The notes below the pieces were generated by a model, which was not told where the DNA came from, did not search any database, and saw nothing but the letters and a program-made list of their open reading frames with translations. Made by a program: the position numbers and the translations under genes. A stretch of DNA of 64,000 nt from Cronobacter muytjensii ATCC 51329 (GTDB taxonomy: Bacteria > Pseudomonadota > Gammaproteobacteria > Enterobacterales > Enterobacteriaceae): contig NZ_CP012268.1 of assembly GCF_001277195.1 (NCBI RefSeq), positions 1,488,001 to 1,552,000 of the forward strand. Reading direction: 5' to 3'. Below, in pieces: positions 60,923 through 64,000 of this stretch (position 1 is the stretch's first letter; each line of letters starts with the position of its first letter).

Positions 60923-60993
60923 ATGGGCGTATCTGCGTTGGGATGATGCATGTGGCGCGCCTGCCATGCAGGCGCAGCGCTCCGCCTTAACCT

Positions 60994-62097
60994 CTACGCA
61001 AAAATCGTCATCAGATACGCGGCGAACAGCGCCAGATGCGCGCTACCGTTCAGTACATTGGTGCGCCCGGTCGAAAACGAAATCTGGCACAGCATCAGGG
61101 CGGCGAGCATCACCACCATTTCCGGCGCGCCAAGCGCAAACTGCAATTCATTGCCGGTCAGGATGGCGATAATCGTCACCGTCGGCACCGTCAGGGAGAT
61201 GGTCGCCAGCACCGAGCCGAAAAACAGATTCATCGCGCGCTGTACCTGGTTATTGAGCACGGCTTTCAGCGCCCCCAGGCCTTCCGGCGAGAGGATCAGC
61301 AGCGCGACCAGGAAACCGGTGAACGACACCGGCGCGTTCAGGTGACTGAGCAGCCCTTCCAGCGGATTAGCGTTCATTTTGGTCACGGCGATGACAGCAA
61401 TCAGGTGCACCACCAGCCAGGCCGCGTGCCACAGGTTGCCGTGCGCCGACGGTTTGCCATGATGCGGGTCATCGTCATCGCTCTCGTCTTCATGTTCGTA
61501 AACAAACAGGCTCTGGTGCGTTTTGGTCTGAATCAACAGGAATACGCCGTACATTGCCGCCGAAATCATCGCCACCAGCAGCGACTGCGCGGTAGAAAAA
61601 TTGCCGCCCGGCAGCGCCATCGGAAAGACCAGCACGATCACCGCCAGCGGAAAGAGGGCGATCAGATACTGCTTAATACCGAAGAGATTGACATATTGCG
61701 TAGCGAACTTGCGTCCGCCCAGCAGCAGCGCCACGCCCACCAGACCGCCGCTGACAATCATAATGATCGAATACAGGGTGTCGCGCATTAACGTCGGCGC
61801 GGCGTCGCCGGTGGCCATCAGCGCGGAGATAAGACTGACTTCCAGAATCACTACCGACAGGCTCAGGATCAGGGAACCGTACGGCTCGCCGAGGCGATGC
61901 GCCAGCACATCCGCGTGGCGCACCACGCTGAACGCACTGCTGAGAATCCCCACCAGCGCCAGCGCGTTGATGCCGACAATCACTGGCAGCGACTGGCTGG
62001 ACCCCCAGAACGCCAGCACCGCCAGCGCTAACACCGGGAAAATGAGAGAAGTCTCCTTATGGCGGGTTTTCACCGCCTCATGGCTGGTTTTGGTCAC
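60994..62097 (-). CDS. chaA: ChaA, Ca2+/H+ (Na+, K+)/H+ antiporter
   Basis: 367 residues, eleven or so transmembrane segments, of the CaCA superfamily. Exports Na+, K+ and Ca2+ at alkaline pH. The alpha repeats are visible: GEPYGSLILSLSVVILEVSLIS in the first half and ILSPEGLGALKAVLNNQVQRAMNLFFGSVLATI in the second. A His/Asp-rich acidic loop (EHEDESDDDDPHHGK, about 201-215) lies between them. Divergent from chaB. Confidence 0.96.
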   Translation of the reverse strand: MTKTSHEAVKTRHKETSLIFPVLALAVLAFWGSSQSLPVIVGINALALVGILSSAFSVVRHADVLAHRLGEPYGSLILSLSVVILEVSLISALMATGDAAPTLMRDTLYSIIMIVSGGLVGVALLLGGRKFATQYVNLFGIKQYLIALFPLAVIVLVFPMALPGGNFSTAQSLLVAMISAAMYGVFLLIQTKTHQSLFVYEHEDESDDDDPHHGKPSAHGNLWHAAWLVVHLIAVIAVTKMNANPLEGLLSHLNAPVSFTGFLVALLILSPEGLGALKAVLNNQVQRAMNLFFGSVLATISLTVPTVTIIAILTGNELQFALGAPEMVVMLAALMLCQISFSTGRTNVLNGSAHLALFAAYLMTIFA

Positions 62098-62371
62098 GTT
62101 ATTTCTCCAGAGAAGCAGGTCATTATCATTATAGTGAGGGGTATTGCTTATCGTAAAAGTACCAAAAAACGCGCCTTCGCGACCGTTTATTTACGCTTTT
62201 TTACGGCTTACGTTTAACTTTTCGATAAATACGCCGAAAAATGACATTATGTTGAGAATCCATTGAGCAAACAGGCCATTGCGAATCTCACCGCCAATGC
62301 TTCGCTTACCGCTGGCGCGGATGCGTATCCTGTTCCACACTTAAGTTTTGGTCAGAAAAAGGGGTAGCGCC

Positions 62372-62602
62372 ATGCCTTATTCATCAAGAACCGATTTACC
62401 CGATAACGTGCGTAATGTGCTGCCAGCCCATGCGCAGGATATCTACAAAGAGGCGTTTAACAGCGCCTGGGATCAATATAAAGACGAAGACGACCGCCGC
62501 GGCGACGCCAGTCGGGAAGAGACCGCGCACCGCGTTGCGTGGGCTGCGGTCAAACATGAGTACGAAAAGGGTGATGACGACAAATGGCATAAGAAAAAGT
62601 AA
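62372..62602 (+). CDS. chaB: ChaB, cation transport regulator
   Basis: 76 residues, the E. coli length, from ATG 62372; the upstream in-frame GTG at 62348 is less likely. Small acidic-basic protein starting MPYSSRTDLPDNVRNVLPAHAQDIYKEAFNSAW. Named from effects on ChaA; direct action is unproven. chaA-chaB-chaC is conserved, though the E. coli ldr/rdl toxin-antitoxin copies often found here were not seen. Confidence 0.95.
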   Translation: MPYSSRTDLPDNVRNVLPAHAQDIYKEAFNSAWDQYKDEDDRRGDASREETAHRVAWAAVKHEYEKGDDDKWHKKK

Positions 62603-62818
62603 TGCGTTGTTAATCGCCTGATTCCCTTCCATCTTTAGCTTAACCCTGCGCGCCGTATGGAAAACGATAAGTTTTTTATGGGGCGCAAAGGCTGCTGCGG
62701 TCTTGTCAGCGGCGCGTTAATCCCCTATCGTCACCCCGTAATTGCTTTCTGATTGAGCGATAAAAAGATCCTGAAGGCGCTTAAAATCGCAGGGAAGCAG
62801 CAGTGGTGGAGGTAGAAG

Positions 62819-63517
62819 GTGTTAACACGTGATTTCTTAATGACAGCAGACTGTAAGACGGCTTTTGGAGCCATTGAGGAATCGTTACTGTGGACGCCAG
62901 AGCAGCGAGCGGCGTCACTGGCCGCCACGCTCGCCTGTCGTCCCGAAAACGAATCGGTCTGGATTTTTGGTTATGGGTCCCTGATGTGGAACCCGGCCAT
63001 GGTGTTTGAAGAGCGCTGCGCCGCGACGCTCAACGGCTGGCACCGCGCGTTCTGCCTGCGGCTTACCGCCGGGCGCGGCAGCGCCTGTCAGCCAGGACGT
63101 ATGCTGGCGCTTAAAGAGGGCGGCGCCACAACCGGTGTTGCCTATCGTCTGCCTGAGTCAGAGCTCGAAACCGAGCTGACCCTGCTCTGGAAGCGCGAGA
63201 TGATCACGGGCTGCTATCTGCCAGGCTGGTGTAAGCTCACGCTCAACGATGGTCGTACCGTACACGCGCTGGTCTTTATCATGGATCCGAGCCATCCGCT
63301 TTATGAGGCCGACACCCGTCCGGCGACCATCGCGCCGCTTATCGCCCGCGCCAGCGGCCCGCTTGGCACTAATGCGCAATATCTCTTCTCGCTGGAGCAG
63401 GAGCTGAAAAAGCTCGGCATGTGCGAAGCGTCGCTTGATGAACTGGCGGTTGAAGTGCGTGCCTGTCAGGCGCGCGACAGCGGGGAAAGCGGCGAACTGC
63501 AACCGGGGTTTGCGTAA
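62819..63517 (+). CDS. chaC: ChaC, glutathione-specific gamma-glutamylcyclotransferase
   Basis: Cleaves glutathione to 5-oxoproline and Cys-Gly. 232 residues. The start is GTG 62819 (read as fMet-LTRDFLM), matching E. coli MITRDFLM, with GGAGGT upstream. The substrate-binding FGYGSLMWNP motif (about 49-58) and catalytic Glu near LLWKREMITGCYLP are present. 216 bp after chaB; that gap holds no gene that I can support. Confidence 0.95.
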   Translation: MLTRDFLMTADCKTAFGAIEESLLWTPEQRAASLAATLACRPENESVWIFGYGSLMWNPAMVFEERCAATLNGWHRAFCLRLTAGRGSACQPGRMLALKEGGATTGVAYRLPESELETELTLLWKREMITGCYLPGWCKLTLNDGRTVHALVFIMDPSHPLYEADTRPATIAPLIARASGPLGTNAQYLFSLEQELKKLGMCEASLDELAVEVRACQARDSGESGELQPGFA

Positions 63518-63537
63518 GCGTCGTGAAGGCGTCAGTG

Positions 63538-63560
63538 AAAACCCCGGCGGACGCCGGGGC
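63538..63560 (-). terminator. Hairpin terminator between chaC and the DUF1883 gene
   Basis: Perfect arms CCCCGGCG/CGCCGGGG with a two-base centre. On the minus strand a short T-run follows, so it most likely ends the DUF1883 transcript; it may also serve chaC. Confidence 0.6.
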
Positions 63561-63565
63561 AAAAA

Positions 63566-63811
63566 TCAGGCCGGAACGTAGCTGATGGAGTGCTCCAGCG
63601 TCTGGCTGTGACTGTCGATAAGCACATCCCAGACGCCGCTGTAAGGCACGCTGATATATGCGCTGTTGCGGTTCTGGACGCTTAAAATATCTGCCCCGGC
63701 GCGCGTAAACCGCTCGCCTGCGCTCATTAAATGAATGTGGCAATTCGCCGAGCAGCGCACCACCACCGTATCTCCGCCAAACAATTTCAGGCTTGCTTTT
63801 ACCCGCGCCAT
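63566..63811 (-). CDS. DUF1883-domain protein
   Basis: 81 residues from ATG 63811 (GAGGGG upstream); an in-frame ATG at 63829 adds six residues. Family DUF1883: small all-beta protein with VVVRCSANCHIHLMS (about 16-30) and YISVPYSGVWDVLIDSHSQTLEHSISYVP at the end. Such domains are fused to or encoded near stress and TIR-type proteins in other bacteria, but this one is free-standing and its role is unknown. Convergent with chaC. Confidence 0.85.
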   Translation of the reverse strand: MARVKASLKLFGGDTVVVRCSANCHIHLMSAGERFTRAGADILSVQNRNSAYISVPYSGVWDVLIDSHSQTLEHSISYVPA

Positions 63812-63928
63812 TTTAAACCCCTCTGTCAATGATAAATCCCGTCAGGACAGCCTTTCGAACGTGAGGCTGTTCACAAAACACTCCGGGAATAACACCAAAG
63901 CGAGAGGCGCTGAACGCTGATTTTGATC

Positions 63929-63950
63929 AAAAAAGGCGGTCTCGCCGCCA
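63929..63950 (-). terminator. Terminator of a leftward gene beyond the window
   Basis: Minus-strand GGCGG/CCGCC stem with a 5-nt loop and six Ts. It implies a minus-strand gene ending just right of 64000. From the E. coli order narL would be a candidate, but this cannot be verified here. Confidence 0.6.
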
Positions 63951-64000
63951 TATTCATCACATTGTGCGTTAAAGGGGCGGGCAGGCGCGCGGAAAATGTC

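Noticed and set aside
61036..61791. 251-codon plus-strand frame inside chaA
   Set aside because: Antisense shadow of chaA.
1..64000. tRNA or rRNA genes, IS elements and CRISPR arrays
   Set aside because: None recognised on reading; intergenic gaps are short and accounted for by terminators, operators or small genes. A tRNAscan and repeat search would confirm.

Overview
The window is a 64 kb piece of a GC-rich (roughly 56-58 % by eye) enterobacterial chromosome. The core genes are close relatives of their E. coli K-12 counterparts, with the same protein lengths and often the same unusual start codons (TTG for fadD and rnd, GTG for pth, prs and chaC). High GC, a ferrioxamine-type receptor beside treA and the accessory gene set suggest Cronobacter or a near relative; the genus is inferred from general resemblance, not proven. 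No tRNA, rRNA, IS element, integrase, prophage block or CRISPR array was seen.

Layout. (1) 1-4.8 kb: end of yoaA, tsaB, yeaY, fadD, rnd. (2) 4.9-18.8 kb: minEDC, ycgL-ycgM-ycgN, a gap with unannotated small genes, dsbB, nhaB, fadR, ycgB, dadAX, cvrA. (3) 18.8-26.1 kb: an accessory block of redox and xenobiotic-response genes, namely LysR/aldo-keto reductase/DUF1330, an MdaB-type quinone reductase, a NimT/NimR-type exporter and AraC regulator, and a DoxX-TetR pair with twin palindromic operators. (4) 26.1-33.4 kb: ldcA, emtA, ycgR, ymgE, a Fur-box-preceded siderophore receptor, and treA with a tandem-repeat tail. (5) 33.4-46.4 kb: a second accessory block with a LacI regulator plus metallo-beta-lactamase-fold hydrolase divergent from a four-gene ABC importer, a MocR regulator and AhpD-like protein, an orphan phage-type KilAC regulator, a large protein of unknown function, an NAD(P)H oxidoreductase/TetR pair sharing a perfect palindrome, and a DUF3750 protein. 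(6) 46.5-64 kb: yecA, ychF, pth, ychH, a MerR/TipAS regulator, dauA, prs-ispE-lolB, divergent hemA-prfA-prmC-sirB2-sirB1-kdsA, chaA, chaB, chaC and a DUF1883 gene.

Genes that work together. FadR (12.0 kb) probably represses fadD (1.9 kb) through a 17-bp site upstream of fadD. MinC, MinD and MinE place the division septum. DadA and DadX catabolise alanine under a near-perfect CRP site. LdcA and EmtA act in murein turnover. LolB, IspE and Prs share one transcript; HemA, RF1 and its methyltransferase PrmC share another with KdsA downstream.

The best candidate for an undescribed system is the 33.5-39.3 kb module: a LacI regulator and an MBL-fold hydrolase (overlapping genes) opposite a binding-protein-dependent importer, with the dyad TGAACACGTGTTCA between them. 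The paired-operator TetR cassettes and the three very small protein candidates (8.6, 9.3 and 25.9 kb) are also worth attention.
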